Assembly: GCA_900756545.1 (NCBI GenBank)
Contig: CAAEKO010000061.1
Span: forward strand, 1-19,832
Direction of reading: 5' to 3'
Length of the DNA stretch: 19,832 nucleotides
DNA from: Clostridia bacterium
Lineage (GTDB): Bacteria; Bacillota; Clostridia; UBA1381
Part shown: positions 7,776 to 15,205 of the stretch, piece by piece
How positions within the stretch are numbered: the first letter of the stretch is position 1
Layout of the letters: each line of letters starts with the position of its first letter
Made by a program: the position numbers and the translations under genes
The notes under the pieces: generated by a model
Told to the model about the DNA's origin: nothing
What the model saw: only the letters and a program-made list of their open reading frames with translations
Databases searched by the model: none

Positions 7776-8390
7776 TCAGTCCCGGCTTTTCAATACCAGG
7801 CCATAGCCGGCCTCTATCGTAATTTCACATTCCTGTCCAGTCATTACATTGCTGATTCCCCGGCTTTTGCCAAAGTACAGCGTTTCTTTGCAGAGGGGAT
7901 ATTCCAGTCCTTTTGTCGTGATCCCCTCTATATTACACAGAGGTACAATTGAAACCAATTCCCCCGGTTTTCCCTGCAGGTTGATTTTATCCCGCAGGAA
8001 ACAAATTTCATTCTTATCGTCAATGAATATGCCGGTCTTTCCGGCGTCTGCAATTTTCTCCAAAAAAAATATATTTGTCAGGGTATGATCCAGCCGGCAG
8101 CCGGAAAACCCGGCCATAACCACCTCATCCGCACCTTGCTCCAACGCGTATTCCACGGCAAGCTCGCCGTCTGTCTCATCCTTTCGAGCCGGAAAAACCT
8201 TTCGTATCACACCTTGCGGAATCTTCCGAACAGAGTCCATATCGCCTAATACTATATCAGGAACAAGCTCCATTTTTTCCGCATGGCGCAGACCGCCGTC
8301 AGCGCAGATCAGCAAGTCATATCCTAGAGTACGCCGTTTGATCCAGGCATAGTCTGCAATATCCCCATTTCCCAGAATCAGCGCTTTCAT
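7776..8390 (-). CDS. thiN: Thiamine pyrophosphokinase
   Basis: ThiN transfers pyrophosphate from ATP to thiamine to make the coenzyme TPP. The 204 residues carry family hallmarks: the N-terminal LILGNGDIADY, CADGGLRHA, GDMDS (49-53), KDETDGELA (from 70) and GCRLDH (97-102), followed by the C-terminal substrate-binding beta domain ending in GYGLVLKS. The ATG is fixed by GGAGG (8398-8402) seven bases upstream, giving MKALILGNGD; a 29-residue in-frame extension into rpe looks non-native and is rejected. The start overlaps the rpe stop by four bases (ATGA), so the two are translationally coupled. No TPP riboswitch sequence was seen upstream. The rsgA-rpe-thiN order is conserved in Firmicutes. Confidence 0.95.
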   Translation of the reverse strand: MKALILGNGDIADYAWIKRRTLGYDLLICADGGLRHAEKMELVPDIVLGDMDSVRKIPQGVIRKVFPARKDETDGELAVEYALEQGADEVVMAGFSGCRLDHTLTNIFFLEKIADAGKTGIFIDDKNEICFLRDKINLQGKPGELVSIVPLCNIEGITTKGLEYPLCKETLYFGKSRGISNVMTGQECEITIEAGYGLVLKSRD

Positions 8391-9025
8391 TCCAATTCCT
8401 CCAAAAGCAGCCGGCAAGATTCTCCGATATTGCCGCCAAATACTGCGGAACCGGCCACAAAAACATTTGCCCCGCACTCTGCCGCATGGCGGATATTCCC
8501 CTTGTGGATACCGCCGTCTACCTGAATTAAATAGTCCTTTCCAGCCTTTTCCCGCAGGATTCGGAGCTTTTCATCAGATTCCGGGATATATTTCTGTCCG
8601 CCTCGTCCAGGATGCACACTCATAACCAGCGCCATATCCGCTAATTCTAAATGTGGCAATATAGCTTCTACAGGTGTTTCCGGGTTCAGAGAAATCCCAG
8701 CCTTCACCCCTAATCCTTTAATTTGCCGCAGGATCTCCGCCGGGTCTTTCGCAGCTTCCAAATGGATCGTAACACCGTCCGCTCCGGCCTTAACAAAATC
8801 CTCTATATAGCGTTCCGGGTCTACAATCATCAGATGCACATCAAAAAAAAGCTTTGAATACGGGCGAAGCGACTGCATCACCACTGCACCAAAGCTGATA
8901 TTCGGCACAAACTGCCCGTCCATCACGTCAATATGGAGCCACTTCGCCCCTGCTTGCTCCGCCTCTTGTACCTGTTGACGCAGAATTCCAAAATCCGCCG
9001 ATAAAATCGAAGGCGCCAGTATCAT
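8387..9025 (-). CDS. rpe: Ribulose-phosphate 3-epimerase
   Basis: Rpe interconverts ribulose 5-phosphate and xylulose 5-phosphate in the pentose phosphate pathway. The 212-residue TIM-barrel protein shows the N-terminal APSILSADF, the metal ligands H31 and D33 in HIDVMDG, H64 in DVHLMI and D170 in QVDGGI, the MSVHPGRGGQ segment, and the phosphate-binding AGSAVFGG near the C-terminus. D33 and D170 are the expected acid/base pair. The ATG follows AAAGGATGG in the 27-base gap after rsgA. Length and motifs are normal. Confidence 0.97.
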   Translation of the reverse strand: MILAPSILSADFGILRQQVQEAEQAGAKWLHIDVMDGQFVPNISFGAVVMQSLRPYSKLFFDVHLMIVDPERYIEDFVKAGADGVTIHLEAAKDPAEILRQIKGLGVKAGISLNPETPVEAILPHLELADMALVMSVHPGRGGQKYIPESDEKLRILREKAGKDYLIQVDGGIHKGNIRHAAECGANVFVAGSAVFGGNIGESCRLLLEELE

Positions 9026-9052
9026 TATCTAAAACCATCCTTTCCACCAACT

Positions 9053-9916
9053 CTACTTTTCCCATGCCTTGACGCTCTTTAGCTGTTGATAAATCTCAGC
9101 ATAACTCGCATACCGCTCCGGCGCAATCCCGCCGGTTTCCAGCTTGTCCTTTACCGCGCAATCCGGCTCATTAATATGAGCACAGCCTGTAAAGCGGCAC
9201 TTTCCTTCACAGTCTGACATTTCCGGGAAATACCTCCAGAGCGCGTCCGCCTGAATATCTTCAATAGAAAATGAGCTAAACCCCGGTGTATCCAGAACAA
9301 ATCCGCCGCCGGACAGCTCAAAAAGCTCCACATGTCTTGTGGTATGCCGGCCCCGGCGAATCCTGCCGCTGATCTCGCCGGTTTCCATGCCGCCGTCTGT
9401 CAGCAGATTCAGAATACTGGATTTCCCCACGCCGGAAAGCCCGGCAAAAGCCGCAGTCTTTCCTTGCAGATAAGGCAGGAGCGCATCCATTCCCTGTTCC
9501 TCTTTGGCGCTGACCTCTATGACCGGGTATCCCGCCGGAGCATAAATCCGCCGCAAGGTATCGCCTGTCTTAATGTCTGTTTTATTGATGCACAATACCG
9601 GCGCGATTCCAGCCGCCTCCGCCGCAATCAGCATTTTATCCAGAAGCCGCAGGTTCGGGTCAGGTTCAGCTGCAGCGGCTACCAAAACCAGTACGTCAAT
9701 ATTCGCTACCGGCGGACGCACCAGCATTGTGCGCCGCGGCCCGATCGCCGTTATATTTCCCCGTTCGCCGTCCCGCTCAATTTCCACAAGATCGCCGATC
9801 ATAGGTTTAATATTTTCCTTGCGGAAAATTCCCCTGGCCCTGCATTCATAAATCTGTCCATTTTCTGCTTTAACATAATAAAATCCGCCGATTCCCTTGA
9901 TAATCGTTCCCTGCAT
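9053..9916 (-). CDS. rsgA: Ribosome small subunit-dependent GTPase RsgA
   Basis: RsgA (YloQ/YjeQ) is a GTPase that checks and assists late maturation of the 30S subunit. The 287 residues hold an N-terminal OB-fold (about 1-65), then a circularly permuted GTPase domain in which the motifs appear in the order NKTD (111-114), GLSGVGKSS (159-167) and DTPG (209-212). A C-terminal zinc finger follows, with C240, C245, H247 and C253 in the expected spacing. The switch-region HTTRH is present. The ATG follows GGAG at seven bases. Its 5' neighbour prkC lies 167 bases away, the largest gap in this cluster, and the gap contains two hairpins; expression of rsgA may therefore differ from that of prkC. Confidence 0.97.
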   Translation of the reverse strand: MQGTIIKGIGGFYYVKAENGQIYECRARGIFRKENIKPMIGDLVEIERDGERGNITAIGPRRTMLVRPPVANIDVLVLVAAAAEPDPNLRLLDKMLIAAEAAGIAPVLCINKTDIKTGDTLRRIYAPAGYPVIEVSAKEEQGMDALLPYLQGKTAAFAGLSGVGKSSILNLLTDGGMETGEISGRIRRGRHTTRHVELFELSGGGFVLDTPGFSSFSIEDIQADALWRYFPEMSDCEGKCRFTGCAHINEPDCAVKDKLETGGIAPERYASYAEIYQQLKSVKAWEK

Positions 9917-10004
9917 AAAATCTCCATTCCGCCGCTGCGCATCGGCATAAATTGCAGAAAGAATCTCCTAACCGCGCAGTCAAGGAGCAATAAGAGATTT
10001 TTAC

Positions 10005-10048
10005 GCCCATGTGCGTTTCGCGCCGTATGGCGCAAAACGCACATGGGC
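10005..10048 (-). repeat. Large hairpin in the prkC-rsgA gap (20-bp stem)
   Basis: The arms 10005-10024 and 10029-10048 begin GCCCATGTGCGTTT and end AAACGCACATGGGC, and enclose the four-base loop 10025-10028. On the plus strand 19 of 20 positions pair, with a C-A mismatch at 10019/10034. On the minus strand, the transcribed one, that position becomes a G-U wobble, so all 20 positions pair. After the stem the minus strand reads GTAAAAATC, so there is no U-run and it is not a standard intrinsic terminator. No second copy was seen in the window. It may be an mRNA-stabilising or processing hairpin, or one copy of a dispersed palindromic element. Confidence 0.8.
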
Positions 10049-10061
10049 AATTTGATCTGCC

Positions 10062-10083
10062 AGAGGCTTAATATTAAACCTCT
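10062..10083 (-). repeat. Small palindrome directly after the prkC stop codon
   Basis: AGAGG and CCTCT flank an AT-rich centre around TTAATATTAA, abutting the prkC stop at 10084. On the minus strand a stem of about nine pairs forms with one U-G wobble; on the plus strand that position is a C-A mismatch. No U-run follows, so it is not called a terminator. Confidence 0.6.
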
Positions 10084-12081
10084 TTAATTAAATGTTACTA
10101 CTTTTTCACTCACTTTTTCGCCATTGATATAGGTTTCCACCGTGGCGCTGTCCTTTGTGGATTCCACAGGGATAATTACCTGTCCCTCAGACTTATTGTG
10201 CGTTTTATCATGAATTGTTTTCCCATTCGCCACGACCTTGATCTGCACCGTATCCCCGGCGTCCTCCGGGATCACTACGGTCAGATTCGTCCGTTTTGCC
10301 TCGCCGCCATTGGGTTCCTGTGTTTTCGGCGGCTGCGTATTGTTGTTCTCCGGCGGCTCCGTAGGTTTTGCCGTAGGGGTTGACGTCGGCTCCTCCTCGC
10401 CCTTGCCCTCGCTGATTACAATATTCACATACGAACCCTTGGGCGACTCACTGCCTGCCGTAGGATCCTGAGAGATTACCGTCCCCTCGGGTTTGCTGGA
10501 TTTTTCCTTCTTCACATTGCCCATCTTCAGGCCCACGGCCTTCAGTTTTTTGTCTGCCGAGGCCATGTCGCCGCCTACAACACTGGGTACCGGCACCTTT
10601 TCTTCCTCGTTAGCTTCCGGTTTAGATGTACATACATGCATAATCACCTTATATCCCTTGGAAACCTTTGTCCCGGCCTTTGGAACCTGGCTGATTACAT
10701 AATTCAGCTCGTAGGTACTGCTTTCCTCGTCAATTTTTTCATATTCCAACCCGGCGGCTTTCAAAAGCTTCACTGCCGTATCAAAATCCTTATTTTCCAA
10801 CTCCGGAACAGGGATATTTCCTTCTTCCGATCCGGAGCTGATGGTCAGCTTGATTTTTGTATTTTTTTTCACATATGTGTTTGCACCGGGATTTTGGAGC
10901 ATAATCCGCCCTTCCTCATATTCAGCGGAAACCTCATAATTGATATTTCCCTCGTCAATCTCAAAGTCTGTATCCTTGATTTCTGCCAAAGCCTCTTCCA
11001 GCGTTTTATTGAGAAGATCCGGAACCTGAACCTCCTTTTTACCCCAGTTCATAAAGGCAAACGTGCCGCCGGCCAAAATCAGCACTAAAAGGATACTGCC
11101 TACTACCAGATATGTTGCCAGCTTGTCCTTTTTCTTCTTTGCTTTTTGCATACGTCCCCCTCCTCTGCCGTCATCCTCCGGCTGTTCACGGACGGGAATC
11201 TTTGGAATCCGCTCAGTCACGCCGGTAACTGTGCCCCGCTCTATCTGACTGCTTTCCAGCATAGATTTCAAATCCACGACCATGTCCATGACAGTTTGGT
11301 AACGGGCATGCTGTTCCCGGGCCATGGCCTTCATGACGATTCCGGAAACCTCCTGCGGGATTTCCAGATTGATAACTTTGCAGTCCACAGGCTCTTTTTC
11401 CAGCTTCATGATCGCAATTGAAACTGGGTTATCGCCGTCAAAGGGCAGTCGCCCGGTCAGCATTTCATACATTACAACGCCCAGGGAATAAATATCTGAC
11501 CGGGCGTCCGTATAGCCGCCCCGAGCCTGCTCCGGCGAAATATAATGGACTGAGCCTAAAGCGTCGCCGCCAGCCACCACCGTTTCACTGCTGACCGCTC
11601 GGGCAATTCCGAAATCCGCTACCTTTAGCGTCAGATCCTCTGTTACCAAAATATTGTGGGGCTTGATGTCTCTATGTATAATCCCATTCTTATGCGCGTG
11701 CTCCAGAGCAAGGCCGATCTGGATACCGAAATTGCAGGCCTGCCGCCAGTCCAGTACCCTATGCCTGTTTAAGTATTCCTTCAGTGTAATTCCATCCACA
11801 TATTCCATAACAATGTAACTCAAGCCGTCGGTTTCCCCAACGTCAAAAACCGAAACGATGTTATGGTGCGAAAGCCCGGCAGCGGCCTTTGCCTCTACGC
11901 TGAACTTCTTCACAATCTCCGGATCGGTCTTCAGGGACTCCTTCAAAACCTTGATGGCCACATACCTGTTTAACAGCCGGCAATGCGCTTTATAGACCGT
12001 AGCCATTCCGCCGGTTCCTTTTTTCTCCAAAATTTCATACCGGTCCGCAAGGACCATTCCCACTAAATTATCACTGTACAT
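10084..12081 (-). CDS. prkC: Membrane Ser/Thr protein kinase with PASTA domains (PrkC/PknB family)
   Basis: PrkC-type kinases sense peptidoglycan or lipid II outside the cell and phosphorylate proteins of wall synthesis, division, translation and germination. The 665 residues divide into several parts. The cytoplasmic kinase domain (about 10-275) has KGTGGMATVYKA, K44 in VAIKVLK, HRDIKPHNIL (catalytic D138), DFG (156-158) and GSVHYISPEQARG. A basic juxtamembrane stretch (KAKKKKDK) precedes one transmembrane helix (about 322-345). Three PASTA repeats follow (about 350-417, 422-486 and 495-558), then a Pro/Thr/Asn-rich linker (562-594) and a C-terminal domain of about 70 residues. The activation loop is poor in Thr: SSETVVAGGDALGSVHY has one Thr and two Ser before the GSVHY anchor. 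Start: ATG with GGAGGG ten bases upstream. The partner phosphatase lies 20 bases upstream, sharing the promoter at 12861-12889. Confidence 0.97.
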   Translation of the reverse strand: MYSDNLVGMVLADRYEILEKKGTGGMATVYKAHCRLLNRYVAIKVLKESLKTDPEIVKKFSVEAKAAAGLSHHNIVSVFDVGETDGLSYIVMEYVDGITLKEYLNRHRVLDWRQACNFGIQIGLALEHAHKNGIIHRDIKPHNILVTEDLTLKVADFGIARAVSSETVVAGGDALGSVHYISPEQARGGYTDARSDIYSLGVVMYEMLTGRLPFDGDNPVSIAIMKLEKEPVDCKVINLEIPQEVSGIVMKAMAREQHARYQTVMDMVVDLKSMLESSQIERGTVTGVTERIPKIPVREQPEDDGRGGGRMQKAKKKKDKLATYLVVGSILLVLILAGGTFAFMNWGKKEVQVPDLLNKTLEEALAEIKDTDFEIDEGNINYEVSAEYEEGRIMLQNPGANTYVKKNTKIKLTISSGSEEGNIPVPELENKDFDTAVKLLKAAGLEYEKIDEESSTYELNYVISQVPKAGTKVSKGYKVIMHVCTSKPEANEEEKVPVPSVVGGDMASADKKLKAVGLKMGNVKKEKSSKPEGTVISQDPTAGSESPKGSYVNIVISEGKGEEEPTSTPTAKPTEPPENNNTQPPKTQEPNGGEAKRTNLTVVIPEDAGDTVQIKVVANGKTIHDKTHNKSEGQVIIPVESTKDSATVETYINGEKVSEKVVTFN

Positions 12082-12101
12082 AGATTATATTCCCTCCATA
12101 C

Positions 12102-12824
12102 TTACTTGCAAAACGCAACGACCGTGATATTGTCCTTGCCGCCCTTTTTGTTGGCTAAAGCAATCAGCTTGTCAGCGGCTTCCTGTAGGTCTTCGTTTTC
12201 CTGTATGATTTCCCTGATTTGTTCATCAGATACCATGTTGGTCAGCCCATCGCTGCATAAAAGCACAGTCTCCCCATGGTATGCCGTAATGGTAATATCC
12301 ACCTTGATCGTATCCTCGGCGCCCACCGCCCGGGTAATGAAATTCCGGTTCGGGTGCGTACTGGCGTCCTGCCGGGTGATTTCTCCCCGCCGGAGAAGCT
12401 CCTCCACAAAAGAATGGTCGTGGGTGATCTGCCGGATGTCCTCCCCAATCATATAGACCCGGCTGTCGCCCACATGCGCTACGATCAGCTTTCCCTGATA
12501 AATGATAGCCAAGCTTGCGGTTGTACCCATGCCCTCCAGCTTTTCATTTTTTTTCGCGTATCGGTAAATCTGTTCGTTGGCCGTCAAAAACGCACAGCGG
12601 ATCATCTCCCCGGTTTCCACATAGTCCATTTTCGTATTGAATTCACTGATGATATAGTCCTTTACAATGTCCGCCACCATGGAACTGGCTACCTCACCGG
12701 CCTGATGTCCCCCCATGCCGTCGGCTACAAAACCGCCCACAAGGTTGTCGTTCCGATAGACAAAATAGCTGTCCTCGTTAATCTCCCTGTGCTTGCCAAT
12801 GTCGCTCTGTGCAGCAATCTTCAT
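12102..12824 (-). CDS. stp: PP2C-family Ser/Thr phosphatase (Stp/PrpC)
   Basis: This metal-dependent phosphatase reverses phosphorylation by the neighbouring PASTA kinase. The 240 residues carry the PP2C metal and phosphate motifs: SDIGKHREINEDSY (D18), ADGMGGHQAGE (D35, G36), HVGDSRVYMI, LLCSDGLTNMV and KGGKDNITVV. It is soluble and has no membrane segment. The ATG giving MKIAAQSDIGK is chosen because it starts right at the first PP2C strand and is preceded by GGGGTGAG; a longer frame adding 22 residues would begin upstream of the promoter and is rejected. It is followed 20 bases later by prkC. Length matches Stp/PrpC of other Firmicutes. Confidence 0.96.
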   Translation of the reverse strand: MKIAAQSDIGKHREINEDSYFVYRNDNLVGGFVADGMGGHQAGEVASSMVADIVKDYIISEFNTKMDYVETGEMIRCAFLTANEQIYRYAKKNEKLEGMGTTASLAIIYQGKLIVAHVGDSRVYMIGEDIRQITHDHSFVEELLRRGEITRQDASTHPNRNFITRAVGAEDTIKVDITITAYHGETVLLCSDGLTNMVSDEQIREIIQENEDLQEAADKLIALANKKGGKDNITVVAFCK

Positions 12825-12860
12825 GGTTCTCACCCCACATCCATTTCTTAGTTTAATTCT

Positions 12861-12889
12861 ATTATAATACTTTTTTCCGTAATTGTCCA
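12861..12889 (-). promoter_or_regulatory. Promoter for stp-prkC, overlapping the rlmN stop codon
   Basis: On the minus strand TGGACA (12884-12889, five of six to consensus) and a perfect TATAAT (12861-12866) are separated by exactly 17 bases. The -10 element includes the rlmN stop codon (12862-12864). The expected start near 12854 gives a leader of about 30 bases to stp. This would give the phosphatase-kinase pair a start independent of the upstream translation genes. Confidence 0.8.
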
Positions 12890-13881
12890 CAGGAAGCGCT
12901 AATATCGCTCCCCAATTCCCGCCGTACGGTGGCGTTCATGCCTAAAGCCAAAAGCCGGTCGTGAAATTTACGGATATCCTCTGCCCTGCCTTTATGAAAA
13001 TCCCGCTCTTCCACCCTGTTTATCGGGATTAGATTAATATGGCAAAGCATCCCTTTTAACAACGCCGCCAGCTCCTCTGCTTGTGCCGGCCCGTCATTTA
13101 CTCCCGCGATCAGCGCGTACTCAAAGCTGATCCGCCGGGTAGTTGTACCGATATAATCCCGGCAGGCCTGGATCAGCGTTTCCACCGGATATTTTTTGTT
13201 CACCGGCATGATTGTATCCCGAATCGCATTGTTAGGCGCGTGCAGGGATACAGATAGGGTAATCGGCAGGTTTTCCTCCGCCAGTTTATAAATTTGATCC
13301 ACCAAACCGCAGGTAGAAAGGGAAATATGCCGATATCCGATGTTGATCCCCGCCGGGTGGTTTACGTTATGTAAAAACCGGATCACATTGTCAAAGTTAT
13401 CTAAAGGTTCGCCAATGCCCATCATCACGATATTGCCGATCCGCTCTCCAACGTCCTTCTGCACGAACAAAACCTGGTTTAAAATCTCACCCGCCGTTAG
13501 GTTCCGGTAAAGCCCGCCGATTGTTGAGGCGCAAAAGCCGCAGCCCATCCGGCAGCCCACCTGGGAAGATATGCAGACCGTCAGTCCGTGCTTATACCGC
13601 ATGACCACACTTTCGATGCAGTTGCCGTCCTCCAGTTCAAACAAGTACTTGACGGTACCGTCTATCCGGGATACATGTTTTTCCCGTATGGATAGCCTGG
13701 AAATAAAACAGCTTTCAGCCAGCTTTTCCCGCATTGCTTTCGGCAGATCGGTCATTTCGTCAAAGCTCTCCACACCCCTGTGGAGCCATTGAAAAACCTG
13801 CTTTGTCCGGTAGCTGGGCTGGCCCTGCGCTTTGAGCAGTGTTTCCAGTTCATGATATTCCAAATCTTTTAAATCTATCAT
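12862..13881 (-). CDS. rlmN: Dual-specificity 23S rRNA/tRNA adenine-C2 methyltransferase RlmN
   Basis: RlmN is a radical-SAM enzyme that methylates C2 of A2503 in 23S rRNA and of A37 in some tRNAs. The 339 residues hold an N-terminal helical RNA-binding domain (about 1-85) and the radical-SAM barrel with the CxxxCxxC cluster ligands C110, C114 and C117 in QVGCRMGCGFC. GEPLDN and SVSLHAPN are present, and the C-terminal methyl-carrying cysteine is C331 in SDISASCGQLR. The ATG directly abuts the rsmB stop (TAGATG), with AAAGGTG inside the end of rsmB as ribosome binding site, so the two are probably translationally coupled. RlmN rather than Cfr is favoured because the position is conserved in this housekeeping cluster. 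Confidence 0.97.
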   Translation of the reverse strand: MIDLKDLEYHELETLLKAQGQPSYRTKQVFQWLHRGVESFDEMTDLPKAMREKLAESCFISRLSIREKHVSRIDGTVKYLFELEDGNCIESVVMRYKHGLTVCISSQVGCRMGCGFCASTIGGLYRNLTAGEILNQVLFVQKDVGERIGNIVMMGIGEPLDNFDNVIRFLHNVNHPAGINIGYRHISLSTCGLVDQIYKLAEENLPITLSVSLHAPNNAIRDTIMPVNKKYPVETLIQACRDYIGTTTRRISFEYALIAGVNDGPAQAEELAALLKGMLCHINLIPINRVEERDFHKGRAEDIRKFHDRLLALGMNATVRRELGSDISASCGQLRKKVL

Positions 13882-15189
13882 CTATTCGCACCTTTTAAGT
13901 TTTGCTATAAAAAATCCGTCGATACCATCTGTATTAGGATAAAATGTTACATGCCCCTCCCGGACAGTATCTTTCTGTAAAGCCTGCGGTAGCTTTGCCT
14001 GGAAATCTACCGGCGCAAAAGCCCTGTGTTCGGCTAAAAAACGCCGGATAATGTCTTCATTTTCCTGCCTCCGCAGTGTACACGTGCTGTACACGACTTC
14101 GCCGCCTGGCTTTACATACCTTGCGGCGTTTTCCAAAATGCTATACTGTATCTGTTCTAAATTGCTTTCTTCTTTCTTGTTCCACTTGATTTCCGGTTTT
14201 CGCCGGATAATGCCCAGCCCTGAGCATGGTACGTCTGCCAATACTTTGTCGGCCAGGCTGTCCAGGCTGCTTTCATGGATGGCTGCGTCGCCCTGTCTGG
14301 CTTCGATAATACTGATCCCCATCCGCTTTGCGTTTTCTTCAATCAGTTTGATTTTGTGCGCGTGAATATCAAAAGCCAGAATTCGTCCTGCGTTTTCCAT
14401 AAGCTGGGCCAGATGCGTTGTCTTGCCACCCGGTGCGGCGCATAGGTCTATGACTGTTTCGCCCTTTTTCGGCGCCAGCACAGCGCCAGCCAGCATGGCC
14501 GAAATGTCCTGCGCCGTAAACAGCCCATCCTGATATTCCGCCGATGCTGCAATATCAAATCCACTGCACAGAACAGCCTGGGGATACAGCGCACTGACTT
14601 CACCTGCCGGCATTCGCCCCGCCAGTTCCCCGGCAGAAATTTTCAGGGTGTTCGCCCGCAGACATAGTCTGGGTTCCCGATTCATGGCCCGCATTAAGTC
14701 TTTTGCAAATTCCTGTCCAAAGCTGTCCGTCCACTCCCGGCAAAGCCACAGAGGAAACGACTCCTCAACAGAAAGTCTTTCTGCGGAATCATGGGGATAC
14801 TGTACGCCGCCTCGGATCACACTGTGCAGAACGCCGTTGACAAATCCCGCGCTTGCGCCGTGTCCGTAGCGTTTAGACAGCTTTACGCTTTCGTTCACTG
14901 CTGCGGATTGGGGAATTTTATCCATGTACAAAAGCTGGTATATCCCTGTCCGCAGAATTTCGAGTATATAATCCGATATCTTTTTTAGTTTTATTTTAGA
15001 ATACTGTCCAATAATATAATCCAGGGTAAGCTGACGTTTGATGACGCCATAAACCAAGCTGGTCGCCAGCCGCTTTTCCGCCCCGGACATATCACTTTCC
15101 AGCCGTTTTTTCAATGCCAGATTTGAATATGCCCCTGCCCGGTGGACATCCACAAGGGTTAGTACGGCAATTTCTCTTGCGTTTTTCAT
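13882..15189 (-). CDS. rsmB: 16S rRNA m5C967 methyltransferase RsmB
   Basis: RsmB uses S-adenosylmethionine to methylate C967 of 16S rRNA. The 435-residue protein has an N-terminal NusB-like domain (about 1-130) and a C-terminal Rossmann methyltransferase domain. The SAM-binding DLCAAPGGKT lies at 248-257, DVPCSGLG contains C322, and YSTCTL contains the catalytic C370; the two-cysteine arrangement is the signature of m5C RNA methyltransferases. The ATG has GGAG upstream in the short gap after the zinc peptidase gene. The domain architecture and the abutting rlmN favour RsmB over the RsmF subfamily. Confidence 0.96.
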   Translation of the reverse strand: MKNAREIAVLTLVDVHRAGAYSNLALKKRLESDMSGAEKRLATSLVYGVIKRQLTLDYIIGQYSKIKLKKISDYILEILRTGIYQLLYMDKIPQSAAVNESVKLSKRYGHGASAGFVNGVLHSVIRGGVQYPHDSAERLSVEESFPLWLCREWTDSFGQEFAKDLMRAMNREPRLCLRANTLKISAGELAGRMPAGEVSALYPQAVLCSGFDIAASAEYQDGLFTAQDISAMLAGAVLAPKKGETVIDLCAAPGGKTTHLAQLMENAGRILAFDIHAHKIKLIEENAKRMGISIIEARQGDAAIHESSLDSLADKVLADVPCSGLGIIRRKPEIKWNKKEESNLEQIQYSILENAARYVKPGGEVVYSTCTLRRQENEDIIRRFLAEHRAFAPVDFQAKLPQALQKDTVREGHVTFYPNTDGIDGFFIAKLKRCE

Positions 15190-15205
15190 CTTTTGTACTC
15201 CATTA

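Noticed and set aside
8391..8477. 29-residue N-terminal extension of ThiN
   Set aside because: It runs back into rpe, looks unlike ThiN, and a GGAGG site correctly spaced before the ATG at 8390 fixes the start.
9917..9995. Promoter for rsgA (TTGACT on the minus strand near 9977-9982)
   Set aside because: No acceptable -10 element lies 16-18 bases downstream.
9332..10087. 251-codon plus-strand frame covering rsgA antisense and the prkC-rsgA gap
   Set aside because: Most of it is the complement of rsgA, its last part runs through the hairpins, and the product is Arg/His-rich with no recognisable domain.
12276..12851. 191-codon plus-strand frame opposite stp
   Set aside because: Antisense shadow of a conserved PP2C gene; no supporting protein signature.
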